Below are positions 9,901 to 16,811 of a stretch of 49,069 bases of DNA, piece after piece; within the stretch, counting starts at the first letter, position 1, and each line of letters starts with the position of its first letter. The translations under genes and the position numbers were made by a program. The notes beneath the pieces were generated by a model. It saw only the letters and a program-made list of their open reading frames with translations, was not told the origin of the DNA and ran no database searches. Origin of the DNA: a virus; the IMG/VR virus record IMGVR_UViG_3300034062_008749, positions 1 to 49,069 of that record; one strand, written 5' to 3'.

Positions 9901-11422
9901 TAGGAATACCATTATCATTAAGAACACTTCGTTTTTCGCCATTATCCAACCCACGATGTCTCAAAGTTCTATCAAGCCTATTATAACCTCTTTGTTTAGT
10001 CCAAACCCTGAAATATTCACCCTGTTCAATTAGAGTACCATCATCATCTTTATACTCTCCAGAGGCAGTAGTTGCATCACCTCTTGAAATTATTTTAGGA
10101 TCCCCATCAACAATTTCTATAAACTCTTTTTTACTTAAATCTAAAAATGCTTGCTGAGAATTTACTAATTCTTGTGTTTTATATAATAATGATTTAGATT
10201 TAAATGGATTATCTCTAGCAACCCATCCTACAGAATATGATTCATCAACAACTGAAGGTGTTAGATTAAATGCATCAGTTGTCCATACAAACCAAAATCC
10301 ATCAGAAAATAATTGTTTTTCTGGAGTACCAAAACTTTTATCATTATTTTTATGTCTGCTTATAACACCATATGGCTCATAATAACCATCAGGTGCAGGT
10401 ATAATCAAATTGCCTTTAACAATAAAATCAGAATTATCTAAATTATTTATAGCTCCTTTAATAAAATTTGTGTATGTATTAGCTCTTATAGTTCTAGTTC
10501 TACCTTCAATTTCATTTTTGTAAATATTTAAGTCTACAAGGCTCAATAATTGTTTCTCTTGACCTTTCCCTGTATATTGAAGTATAAGTGCCACTTGGTC
10601 TTTATAAGTTAATTCTGAGCCAATATAACGAACTTTTCCATTAGTAACAACTCTATTTCTATTGTAATTAAAAACATCCTCTGGAAGGTATGACAAGGGG
10701 TTCTCAAGACTAATCAATTTTGCAGCGAATTCGGCAGCTCTTGCAAGTCTATTTTTTGGATTTGTAATCTCATAATCCTCTCTTATTAAAGCATCGCCTT
10801 CCAATAAAGAAAGAACATTTTTATTTAGAATCCCGACAACTTTTCTTGAAACACCATCTTTGAATTGAGTTGTCAATGCTTGATACAAAGCCTCACCACC
10901 TATAACACCTATTGGAGAATCTTCAAGATTCCATCGACCAATAAAAATATCAGCAAGTGTGTTTCCACGCTGTTCAAGATTTGAAAGAATTGTTCCAATA
11001 TAATCACCATATGTTCCATCGTAGTTTTGCACTCCAACTGCATCAAGAACTTCCAGTGGAATATATTGTAAATTTGAATACTTGTTATATATAGTTCTCG
11101 AAAGATAGATGTCTTCACTTATTTCATCAATTCCAGGCATATCAATAACTGAAACATCAATTCGTTCAACTTCTGCTTCACTGTAAGTGTCTTGAGGAAA
11201 TATATTATAATCTTTTGAATCTCTTAAAGCTATATCACCAACTTCTGAAACAGATGGAGATTCAGTATTAACATCATCACTATAGTCTTGTATAGCAGTT
11301 GTACCATAATCATCTAAATAAGATGAAAATCCATTTTCTATAACATCATCAGTTCCATTAAGATTCTTTGGTTTTAATCGAAATCTTTCATTTTCACCTA
11401 TTAAAGATAATAATGTTGCCAT
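6980..11422 (-). CDS. Very large baseplate protein with embedded OmpA-like domain
   Basis: This 1480-aa protein has several recognisable zones. Residues about 560-640 (RGRIMWFPPYDLSFDESV, then SGNLSFKILVDHP) resemble the tail/baseplate component next to LysM proteins in contractile injection systems (Afp7-like). Residues about 665-735 are Lys/Glu-rich and probably coiled coil. Residues about 870-985 form an OmpA-like peptidoglycan-binding domain: VTIMGNAS with Asn882, a RANNVKTW helix, and closing RRVDIFVKV. A Pro-rich acidic linker follows, then more baseplate-like sequence, and near the C-terminus a tandem 12-residue repeat. No signal peptide is present. It sits between tape measure and LysM protein. 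OmpA-like domains bind diaminopimelate in peptidoglycan, so a cell-wall anchoring role during infection is likely. The boundaries are my estimate. Confidence 0.65.
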   Translation of the reverse strand: MATLLSLIGENERFRLKPKNLNGTDDVIENGFSSYLDDYGTTAIQDYSDDVNTESPSVSEVGDIALRDSKDYNIFPQDTYSEAEVERIDVSVIDMPGIDEISEDIYLSRTIYNKYSNLQYIPLEVLDAVGVQNYDGTYGDYIGTILSNLEQRGNTLADIFIGRWNLEDSPIGVIGGEALYQALTTQFKDGVSRKVVGILNKNVLSLLEGDALIREDYEITNPKNRLARAAEFAAKLISLENPLSYLPEDVFNYNRNRVVTNGKVRYIGSELTYKDQVALILQYTGKGQEKQLLSLVDLNIYKNEIEGRTRTIRANTYTNFIKGAINNLDNSDFIVKGNLIIPAPDGYYEPYGVISRHKNNDKSFGTPEKQLFSDGFWFVWTTDAFNLTPSVVDESYSVGWVARDNPFKSKSLLYKTQELVNSQQAFLDLSKKEFIEIVDGDPKIISRGDATTASGEYKDDDGTLIEQGEYFRVWTKQRGYNRLDRTLRHRGLDNGEKRSVLNDNGIPNYAPTIREANRSNGLVSDEVIKRYMLSLENLAWNDHMDDLPECEQGPGDPLTGTRGRIMWFPPYDLSFDESVTASWQDHAFIGRGEKIWTYTNTERSGNLSFKILVDHPDIVHIQSLVGEKTQFWERYFKGDKLVQEEAIKRYKELTKLSQKELDEIKKIQNNNLPRFKKVPVKVKPKKEVEQKKAEETKKKVDENKKKLEENSDKKKENQQTEDKIETKDLPLGALLLSVYFPNDETTIPLAPVKYNYSSEDDSYTVDNNLSLKDLQLKNYGYEGGPKINELGFLSSDKYTIENISGLKYKLQGSNTAVNINYTYKEGKLVSNQYVCNNFKISAIGYKDGNNLGLNNKFYFEWKSSFLKLLKGVKKAKVTIMGNASGAIPVGRTNTALASGRANNVKTWVEQNVLKLLQTLNQDTTGIEIVTQSQGDLEDVALKQQNDELEKNGLAGIPFCQDCDESDKEQCKKTRRVDIFVKVLDEVVVPPVVDPNTGEPNIPPFNPTGSTITPVEDKPIVEPPVETTIEDLETSEELIPDDTQDNVDPNGDPNEPVIDPAILRKLVYTECDFFKYLETDQPFTYQTISEKIKYFTPAFHSITPQGLNSRLTFLHQCTRQGDSIGMDGVDNIKNLAFGRPPVCILRIGDFFHVKIIIETLTIKYANDTITWDTNPEGIGVQPMVADVSLAIKILGGMSLTAPINRLQNALSFNFYANTEVYDKRADSVVFEQKFDKDGKLDIDSTYGTLKAAKIVDGIKLSSLIKLSEAQKQKRLAKIRLESRLVNPTSTEPVVSTEKITTSGDINSLLEYKANTGVPLTAYEQIMASIGFETKNKFLFESLDPKDSKSIKDTMVGNLQDEKSLLNQQAEQIYKTRFNSKNPDDVAYLNRLLKTEDSFSKTPSENPFPTLVIPPPENPFPTLVIPSSENAYTNFVQSVFQYTQASVSDPNDITEEDAKRTSEEYIRAYGKVWIDPNTLRKR
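7139..7210. repeat. Two tandem 36-bp repeats (with partial third)
   Basis: Two adjacent 36-bp direct repeats occupy 7139-7174 and 7175-7210, each beginning ATTTTCAG on the plus strand. A third, partial copy begins at 7211. Read on the minus strand they encode 12-residue units containing ENPFPTLVIP in the 1480-aa baseplate protein. The two copies differ at a few positions, so the duplication is not brand new. Confidence 0.85.
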
Positions 11423-11462
11423 ATTCTATTTTATTATAATTATTTACATCTATATTTTATTA

Positions 11463-13565
11463 TTAAGGGTTAGGGGTAGTTCTATAATTACCCATCATAA
11501 GATTCTTAACTAATTCCCTGATTTGTTCTTCAGTTAATGGTACCTTTGACCCATCAGCATTTATCAAAAATATTTCACCTTTAACTTCTAAATATTGTTT
11601 ATTATCAACAGTGGTCTTTACTTTTTCTCCCTCATCAGGAATCATATTTCTTATGAACTTACTTGCCTCTTCACTGAGACCTGGTATTGGTTTATATTTT
11701 TCTTCAGCACGTTTAAAAATAGGATCTATTATATTACCCCAATCAAAATCTTTGAATACATCAACAATTTCATATTTATTTTTTTTCATCCAATCTGAAA
11801 ATGAATCCATTTCCATTGTTGAAGTATCAATTAAGTTTGGCTTTATATTAAAACGTGCCAAAATAGGTCCTATAATTGTTGCTACAATTGTATTAGCAGC
11901 CTCAAACAATCCCTTTTTAAGTGAAAATATCAGATAATCTACACCATAGAAAAACCCTGCAACAATATATTGGTAAGCATTCCATAATGCATTCCCAATA
12001 ACTTTACCTACTTCATAAACAGCACCTTTAATCATATTCCAAAATGTTGATAACGTATCAGTCACATTTGTAAAAGCTGCATTGAAAGCACCTGTTAAAT
12101 CACCTTGAGCTAATGGATTTAAAACATCACCTAATCTTTCATAAGCTATCTCAGACATGTCTGAAAATGATTGTGCATATTCTTTTATGGTATCAGCACC
12201 TGTATCAGCAATTTGTTTAATTATAGGTAAAAGTTCTTGATAAGCTGCGCCTGCTCCCCCTAACGCAGTCTTTTTTATTTCTGCAACCAAAGTTTTCAAA
12301 ATATCACCTAAATCCATATTAGATCTAATAAGTTCTTTGAAAGTGTCTTTCTCATCACCTTCAGGAGATATAGATAATTTAGCATTAATATCTTCTTCAG
12401 TTAAATCTTGAACTTTTTTCTCTATACCATCAATTGTTACAACCCAATCACCAAAAGCATTTTTACCTTTAACAGCACCAGCAACTTTTTTAGTCATTTC
12501 CGCAAATTTCTCTGGAGTTGATTTCAAACTTAAATCCAACTGCTTACTGATATCCATTTCTTTAGCCATCGCTCTACCAAGCTTAGTTATTTCTTGAATA
12601 TCCACCCCTGTTTTAACTGCTAACTGCCTAAACTGCATCATTGCTGCAGGATCAAACATGATCTCCCCCTCAGAATTTATTGTTGCCATTTGAGCAGCAG
12701 CCTTTGCCATATCATTCGTAAATCCTTCAACATCACCACTCAATGCTTTCTGTATAAGACCAAAAACATCTCCCATTTGTGCAATAGGTCCACCCATTAT
12801 CTGAAACTCCTGCGCCATTTCAACAGCACCTTCAATACCACCATCTAATATCTTATCAATCATAGTAAAGGCACCCTTCATATCATTATTTAAGCTTGCA
12901 GCTTTTAATGCCATATGCTCAAATGCCTTAGTTCCTCCTTTGAAATAATATTTATCAACAGCACTTAAATTTTCTTTAATAAGCTTCACAGCTCTCGAAG
13001 GCAAAACTCCATATTTATTCGATTCAAGTGTCAACTTTTTCATTCGAGCAGTTGTGGTTTCTATTGAAAGACCTAAATCTTTATAAGAAGACACAATCGC
13101 AAGAGATTCTACACCAAAAATATCTGCCATTTGAGACATGTTGACCATTTCTTGAGTAGAAAGTATCATGGCACGTCCATAATCCTCCATAAATGTTTTG
13201 ACATTGGTAGCGATTTCCTTTTGCTCAATTCCAACATCAGCCAATGCAATAAATGCATCTTTGAATTGGGTTTTCATGGCTAAACCTAAATTGCCAGTAA
13301 TACCTAATCCTTTATTAATCGTGCTAATTTCAGAATAAACTTTATTCCAATAACCTAATGCCCCAAATGGAGTAAAATCTTCAGCACCTATTGAAAATTG
13401 TGGATCAAGCTTTTTTAAAGTCGGTTCTATCATTTTAAGACCTCCTGCAATTACATCCATCATTACACCTTGAGGACCAAAAAAAGCTGCATTTAAACCT
13501 TCTGCTTTAATTGCTTCCTTACCACCTGTATATAACCATTCTAAAATCTTTGCTAACGCACCCAT
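11463..13565 (-). CDS. Tail tape measure protein
   Basis: This 700-aa, mostly helical protein is rich in Ala, Gly, Met and Lys. It carries the alternating amphipathic segments typical of tape measure proteins (for example GLAMKTQFKDAFIALADV and EEFQIMGG-like stretches). A hydrophobic block near residues 500-570 (YQYIVAGFFYGVDYL, then TIVATIIGPILARF) is the expected membrane-active part. It is encoded between the baseplate assembly genes and the large baseplate genes, where tape measures usually lie. With the usual rule of about 0.15 nm per residue, a tail near 100 nm is inferred. The start at 13565 follows a stem-loop and an A/T-rich leader without a Shine-Dalgarno sequence. Confidence 0.75.
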   Translation of the reverse strand: MGALAKILEWLYTGGKEAIKAEGLNAAFFGPQGVMMDVIAGGLKMIEPTLKKLDPQFSIGAEDFTPFGALGYWNKVYSEISTINKGLGITGNLGLAMKTQFKDAFIALADVGIEQKEIATNVKTFMEDYGRAMILSTQEMVNMSQMADIFGVESLAIVSSYKDLGLSIETTTARMKKLTLESNKYGVLPSRAVKLIKENLSAVDKYYFKGGTKAFEHMALKAASLNNDMKGAFTMIDKILDGGIEGAVEMAQEFQIMGGPIAQMGDVFGLIQKALSGDVEGFTNDMAKAAAQMATINSEGEIMFDPAAMMQFRQLAVKTGVDIQEITKLGRAMAKEMDISKQLDLSLKSTPEKFAEMTKKVAGAVKGKNAFGDWVVTIDGIEKKVQDLTEEDINAKLSISPEGDEKDTFKELIRSNMDLGDILKTLVAEIKKTALGGAGAAYQELLPIIKQIADTGADTIKEYAQSFSDMSEIAYERLGDVLNPLAQGDLTGAFNAAFTNVTDTLSTFWNMIKGAVYEVGKVIGNALWNAYQYIVAGFFYGVDYLIFSLKKGLFEAANTIVATIIGPILARFNIKPNLIDTSTMEMDSFSDWMKKNKYEIVDVFKDFDWGNIIDPIFKRAEEKYKPIPGLSEEASKFIRNMIPDEGEKVKTTVDNKQYLEVKGEIFLINADGSKVPLTEEQIRELVKNLMMGNYRTTPNP

Positions 13566-13594
13566 ATAAAACTATTATTTATTATAAATATAAT

Positions 13595-13620
13595 GGGAGG
13601 CTTTTTTTTAAAAGCCCCCC
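13595..13620 (-). terminator. Stem-loop between baseplate chaperone gene and tape measure gene
   Basis: On the minus strand GGGGGGCTTTT pairs with AAAAGCCTCCC across a 4-nt loop. The one non-Watson-Crick position is a G-U wobble in minus-strand RNA but an A-C mismatch in plus-strand RNA, which argues that the minus-strand transcript forms it. The downstream sequence is only moderately T-rich, so it may be a partial terminator, an attenuator or a processing/stability element. Confidence 0.6.
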
Positions 13621-13628
13621 AAATATTA

Positions 13629-13775
13629 TTATTTTTTATTTTTTTCCAATTCTTTTCGAGCTTCCTCTTGAATTGAGATTAATTCCTCATAATAAAACTT
13701 TTTTTCCCACAATGGCATTTTCATAACATCGCCCCAGGAAAACCTACCTTTATGCACAAGATACAATCTTTGCAT
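13629..13775 (-). CDS. Small gp51-like baseplate hub assembly protein
   Basis: This 48-aa reading begins MQRLYLVHKGRFSWGDV and continues with a charged helix (MPLWEKKFYYEELIS and beyond). That pattern of W, a MP-turn, aromatic residues and a Lys/Glu tail recalls the small gp51-type assembly factors encoded next to gp26 in T4-like phages. The same frame is open upstream to 13880, overlapping the previous gene in the +1 frame. The protein could therefore be made from its own ATG at 13775, 25 nt after the preceding stop, or as a frameshifted extension of that gene. I favour the internal ATG because the upstream overlap encodes nothing recognisable. Confidence 0.55.
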   Translation of the reverse strand: MQRLYLVHKGRFSWGDVMKMPLWEKKFYYEELISIQEEARKELEKNKK

Positions 13776-13800
13776 AAGATAATTTTTTGTTACACTTGGG

Positions 13801-14601
13801 CTATAAATCGGGGAAAAAGAATTCTGCGGTGATAGGGATATCCGCACGAAAAGTCCCTCCGCTTGGAGCGGACACCTCAATATTAAAATTTAAAATAGGC
13901 ATACATTCATCCATAAATTTAACAAGCTTCCTACTATCACCAATTTGCATATTTTTGATGAAATTTCTTTTTTCAAAAACATCAGTTATACCTTCAATAG
14001 AAACAATTTGTTGTTCTAATTTTAAAATCCTATTAAAAGGTTCGGCATTTTTTCTTAATTCTTGTTCTTTTTTATTTTTATTTCTTATTGCAATTTCATC
14101 TTCACCTGTTGAAAGTCTAAATTTGACAATTCTTTCAGATTTAGGTAATTTATATTCAAATAAACCATCTTGACCTGGTAGTGCTACAGATTCCTTTAAT
14201 TCTAAAGCTAACAAATCAACTTCATAATCAAACGGTATATTTGTCTTAGGATCCATCACACTAATTCTATACATTCTTTCCATAGTAGACCTAAGATATA
14301 TAAAAATAGATAATCTATCACCTGTTGTAAATTTTTCAATAGGATAAGGAGTCTGTACCTTTCTCTTCAAAAGAACATCTATCATTTCTCCAGATTCAAA
14401 TAAAGCAGGATTCAAAAGAATATTTTCATCCTCTGTAACTAAATCGTATACTTTTACAGATGTCAAACGATCACCATTTTCATTTATTGGAGGATAAAAA
14501 ATTCCTTTTGAGGGTAAATGAAAAATTTCCGATTGAGGTTCGTAGGTATTGTAGTTAACCTGTTGCATTTGTTGCGTCATAACATTTTTTTCAATTTCCA
14601 T
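13801..14601 (-). CDS. T4_baseplate-family protein (gp26-like)
   Basis: This 266-aa protein contains the hallmarks of the T4 baseplate family: LPSKGIFYPP near residue 30, a TEDENILLNPALFESG segment, LLKRKV, and TGDRLSIFIYLRSTM near residue 100. The C-terminal third is charged and helical (IRNKNKKEQELRKNAE and following). In T4-like phages it takes part in hub assembly, and a small gp51-like gene follows, as here. I chose the ATG at 14601 rather than the in-frame ATG at 14625. A TATAAATA box at 14607-14614 lies 5 nt before it, and the upstream codons are A/T-rich leader-like sequence. The preceding gene is insulated by a strong terminator, so this gene probably starts a new transcript. Confidence 0.65.
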   Translation of the reverse strand: MEIEKNVMTQQMQQVNYNTYEPQSEIFHLPSKGIFYPPINENGDRLTSVKVYDLVTEDENILLNPALFESGEMIDVLLKRKVQTPYPIEKFTTGDRLSIFIYLRSTMERMYRISVMDPKTNIPFDYEVDLLALELKESVALPGQDGLFEYKLPKSERIVKFRLSTGEDEIAIRNKNKKEQELRKNAEPFNRILKLEQQIVSIEGITDVFEKRNFIKNMQIGDSRKLVKFMDECMPILNFNIEVSAPSGGTFRADIPITAEFFFPDL

Positions 14602-14606
14602 AATTT

Positions 14607-14614
14607 TATTTATA
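14607..14614 (-). promoter_or_regulatory. TATAAATA box before the T4_baseplate-type gene
   Basis: An exact TATAAATA on the minus strand ends 5 nt before the ATG at 14601 and lies just downstream of a terminator. It is identical to the T4 late-promoter core, so it is a good candidate for a phage promoter with a leaderless or very short mRNA. Confidence 0.5.
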
Positions 14615-14648
14615 ATATATAGCAAGTCAAATAAAAAATAAAAAAAAA

Positions 14649-14672
14649 GGATGGAATTTTAAAATTCCATCC
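14649..14672 (-). terminator. Rho-independent terminator after the tail tube gene
   Basis: A perfect 24-base inverted repeat (GGATGGAATTTT and its complement) is followed on the minus strand by a long T run (the A-rich plus-strand bases 14637-14648). It lies 25 nt past the tube stop codon and should end transcripts coming from the sheath/tube genes, which fits very high tube expression separate from the baseplate genes. Confidence 0.85.
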
Positions 14673-14696
14673 CCAAAATAATTTTTTATTATAAAA

Positions 14697-15191
14697 TTAA
14701 CCAAATAAGTGAACGCAATATTGAGGTTGCATTGTAAACGATAATTCTCTAACGTCACCGTTATCATAATCAAAAGAACCAAAAGAAACAGAACCTGTTA
14801 CAATTGTATTTTTCAATAACCACTCTTCAGTAGCAACTCCTGTAGGGTCAAGTGATTGAAGGATGATATCTTTTGCCATACCTACATTATAACCCATACG
14901 ACCTGTAACAGATTCAGCATGAAGACGAACCCATTCCATTAAAGCTTCAGATTGTGAAGGTGCAATAAAATCTCTAATTGTAACCTCCATGCTTTCCCAA
15001 GCGTATTGTGAAACATAATAAGTCTTTGTATTCAAGAAAGACATCTCCTTTTGTTCTAAATTTATTTTTGGTGAACCAACAGTTTTTACAGCCCAAGTTT
15101 GGATTCCGACATCGTCAGGAAACAATAATACCCATCTATTCTGTGTTTTCGGTTCGTATTTTAAAGGAGCATTTAATAATAGATTAGCCAT
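14697..15191 (-). CDS. Tail tube protein (gp19-like)
   Basis: At 164 aa this matches the size of T4 gp19 (163 aa). The features of the family are visible: a short N-terminal arm, PKTQNRWVLLFP, the EQKEMSFLNTKTYYV strand pair, MEVTIRDFIAPSQSEALMEW with the conserved polar loop, and a C-terminal ELSFTMQPQYCVHLFG strand. The protein polymerises into the inner tube through which DNA passes. It is encoded downstream of the sheath, as in T4, but here two tiny genes and a 364-aa gene intervene. A terminator follows directly. Confidence 0.85.
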   Translation of the reverse strand: MANLLLNAPLKYEPKTQNRWVLLFPDDVGIQTWAVKTVGSPKINLEQKEMSFLNTKTYYVSQYAWESMEVTIRDFIAPSQSEALMEWVRLHAESVTGRMGYNVGMAKDIILQSLDPTGVATEEWLLKNTIVTGSVSFGSFDYDNGDVRELSFTMQPQYCVHLFG

Positions 15192-15244
15192 AGTATTTCT
15201 TATTTTATTTTATTTTTAAATAAATATCATTTATATATTTTTTT

Positions 15245-15514
15245 TTATCCAAGTTCCCAATAATTTCCACTTTCATCAATCCAACATTCTTCAGAAGAAG
15301 TTAACCAACAATTTGGAATAACAGGTTCTTCAAAAGGATTACAGGTTATTGCACAAGAAAAATCTATCGGTTGAATATTATTACATTTCTTCACACTATT
15401 TGCTGTAACTTGTTCTCCTGCAACTATATCAAAATAAATTGTAGATATAAAAACTTCACCATTAGGTAAAATTTGATTTATCGTAATTTTTCTAATGTTG
15501 TCACAATTAACCAT
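15245..15514 (-). CDS. Small Cys-containing protein, longer copy of a tandem pair
   Basis: An 89-aa protein beginning MVNCDNIRKITINQILPNGE. Its first 61 residues are clearly paralogous to the gene immediately upstream (same spacing of Cys, the ITINQILPNGEV block, IIYFDI/TIYFDI, and CNPF/CNPS). It adds a C-terminal extension with two further Cys and several Trp. The start follows the stop of its sister by one base. No known family is recognised. Placement between sheath and tube suggests a virion decoration or assembly role, which is inference only. Confidence 0.65.
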   Translation of the reverse strand: MVNCDNIRKITINQILPNGEVFISTIYFDIVAGEQVTANSVKKCNNIQPIDFSCAITCNPFEEPVIPNCWLTSSEECWIDESGNYWELG

Positions 15515-15515
15515 C

Positions 15516-15701
15516 TTAAGAAGGATTACAAACTACTGCGCAAGAGAAGTTTAATGATTGTACATTATTACATTTTGAAACTTGATTAGCTGTCAATTGA
15601 TCACCAGAATCAATGTCAAAATAAATAATTGATGTCAACACTTCTCCATTTGGAAGTATTTGATTTATTGTAATTTTTCTTACTTTAGTGCAATCTATCA
15701 T
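15516..15701 (-). CDS. Small Cys-containing protein, shorter copy of a tandem pair
   Basis: A 61-aa protein (MIDCTKVRKITINQILPNGE and onward) that is a near copy of the N-terminal two-thirds of the next gene. It stops where its sister continues into a Trp/Cys-rich tail, so it either lost that tail or the sister gained it. Its ATG overlaps the TGA of the preceding 364-aa gene by four bases (ATGA), indicating translational coupling. The function is unknown. Confidence 0.6.
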   Translation of the reverse strand: MIDCTKVRKITINQILPNGEVLTSIIYFDIDSGDQLTANQVSKCNNVQSLNFSCAVVCNPS

Positions 15702-16792
15702 CGGTTGTATCTGCTTTTAGTTTGGTATTGTTTTCTTTTATCTTCTTCATATTTCAACTTTTCATGTGCATCTCTCATCATATTAATTACAGCTTCACTA
15801 ACATTTTGTGCTACGACTTGACTTGTAAATAAGTCATAAACTATATCTGATATATCAGATGGCAAATCTTCAAAGTACAAATCTTTAGCATTTTCCATAA
15901 GATGTTTTAAAACTACTCTTGTAATTGGAACTGAAATATCTTTAATATTACTATATACATTAACACCTCTTCCACTGAAAAATGCAGCAATTTTAGCATG
16001 TTCCATTCCGAAAAATTCGTCTTTTATTTTACCTCTCAAAGGCTTTTTTAAACTTGGTAAATATTTCATAATTTCTTTTACCAATTTAAATTTATCTCGA
16101 ACTTCTCTTTTTACAAATAAATCTTTAAATGCATCACCTGTGTTTTGAAGACTTGCACCAATACTTCTTCCAACACTTCTCAAACCTCTATTTATACCTA
16201 AAACTTCAGATAAGAAAAGATTATTAAAATCACCATCACTAGCTATAGTATAAACTTTAGGAAGAATGTCTGGTTCTGCAATAGCTGTAAATTCATTCAT
16301 AACAGCTCCACTTTCCAATGCTGTAGCTAACCCTGTATAAATTGAAGTATCTAAAGCATAATTACCTGTAGAAACCTTTTTCATAAATGGAGTAATTTGT
16401 CTTATTCTACTCCATATAGAATCTTTACCAAATGCTTTTTGTAAGAAATAATTAAGCATTGGAGTCCCAATTAAAGATAAAATATTATTTTTATAAGTTG
16501 AATTATTTGGCGAATCTAAATATTTAGAAATTATAGCCAAAATTGAAATTTTTTCACGTCTAACCTTTTTTCTTAAATCTTTTTCTAAATAATCTTTAAA
16601 TCCTCCATCAAATAATTGAACAATTGATTTAATAGCGGTTTCTTCAGAATCTATTAATGCTTGTTTAGTTTTACCTTGTCTGAAAGTAGAAAAATCTGAT
16701 TGAATGGCATCTGTGAAACCACTTAAAGCAAACACTGATTCATCTAAATTAGCTTTTCTTAATTCTAATAATATATATTTTTTTAATTGCAT
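15698..16792 (-). CDS. Helical protein of unknown function between sheath and tube genes
   Basis: This 364-aa, lysine-rich and largely helical protein begins MQLKKYILLELRKANLDES and ends with a strongly charged tail. It has no signal peptide and no clear transmembrane helix; moderately hydrophobic stretches occur around ILSLIGTPMLNYFLQ and SVPITRVVLKHLM. The start lies 19 nt after the sheath stop, so it is probably co-transcribed with the sheath. In T4 the tube gene follows the sheath directly, so this is an inserted or lineage-specific gene. A structural or assembly role is possible, but I recognise no family. Confidence 0.6.
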   Translation of the reverse strand: MQLKKYILLELRKANLDESVFALSGFTDAIQSDFSTFRQGKTKQALIDSEETAIKSIVQLFDGGFKDYLEKDLRKKVRREKISILAIISKYLDSPNNSTYKNNILSLIGTPMLNYFLQKAFGKDSIWSRIRQITPFMKKVSTGNYALDTSIYTGLATALESGAVMNEFTAIAEPDILPKVYTIASDGDFNNLFLSEVLGINRGLRSVGRSIGASLQNTGDAFKDLFVKREVRDKFKLVKEIMKYLPSLKKPLRGKIKDEFFGMEHAKIAAFFSGRGVNVYSNIKDISVPITRVVLKHLMENAKDLYFEDLPSDISDIVYDLFTSQVVAQNVSEAVINMMRDAHEKLKYEEDKRKQYQTKSRYNR

Positions 16793-16811
16793 AAGATTAT
16801 AGTTTTATTTT

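Noticed and set aside
11611-11937. Plus-strand open frame of 108 codons
   Set aside because: It is the antisense shadow of the tape measure gene, which has clear family features; the plus-strand frame has no motif, leader or neighbours.
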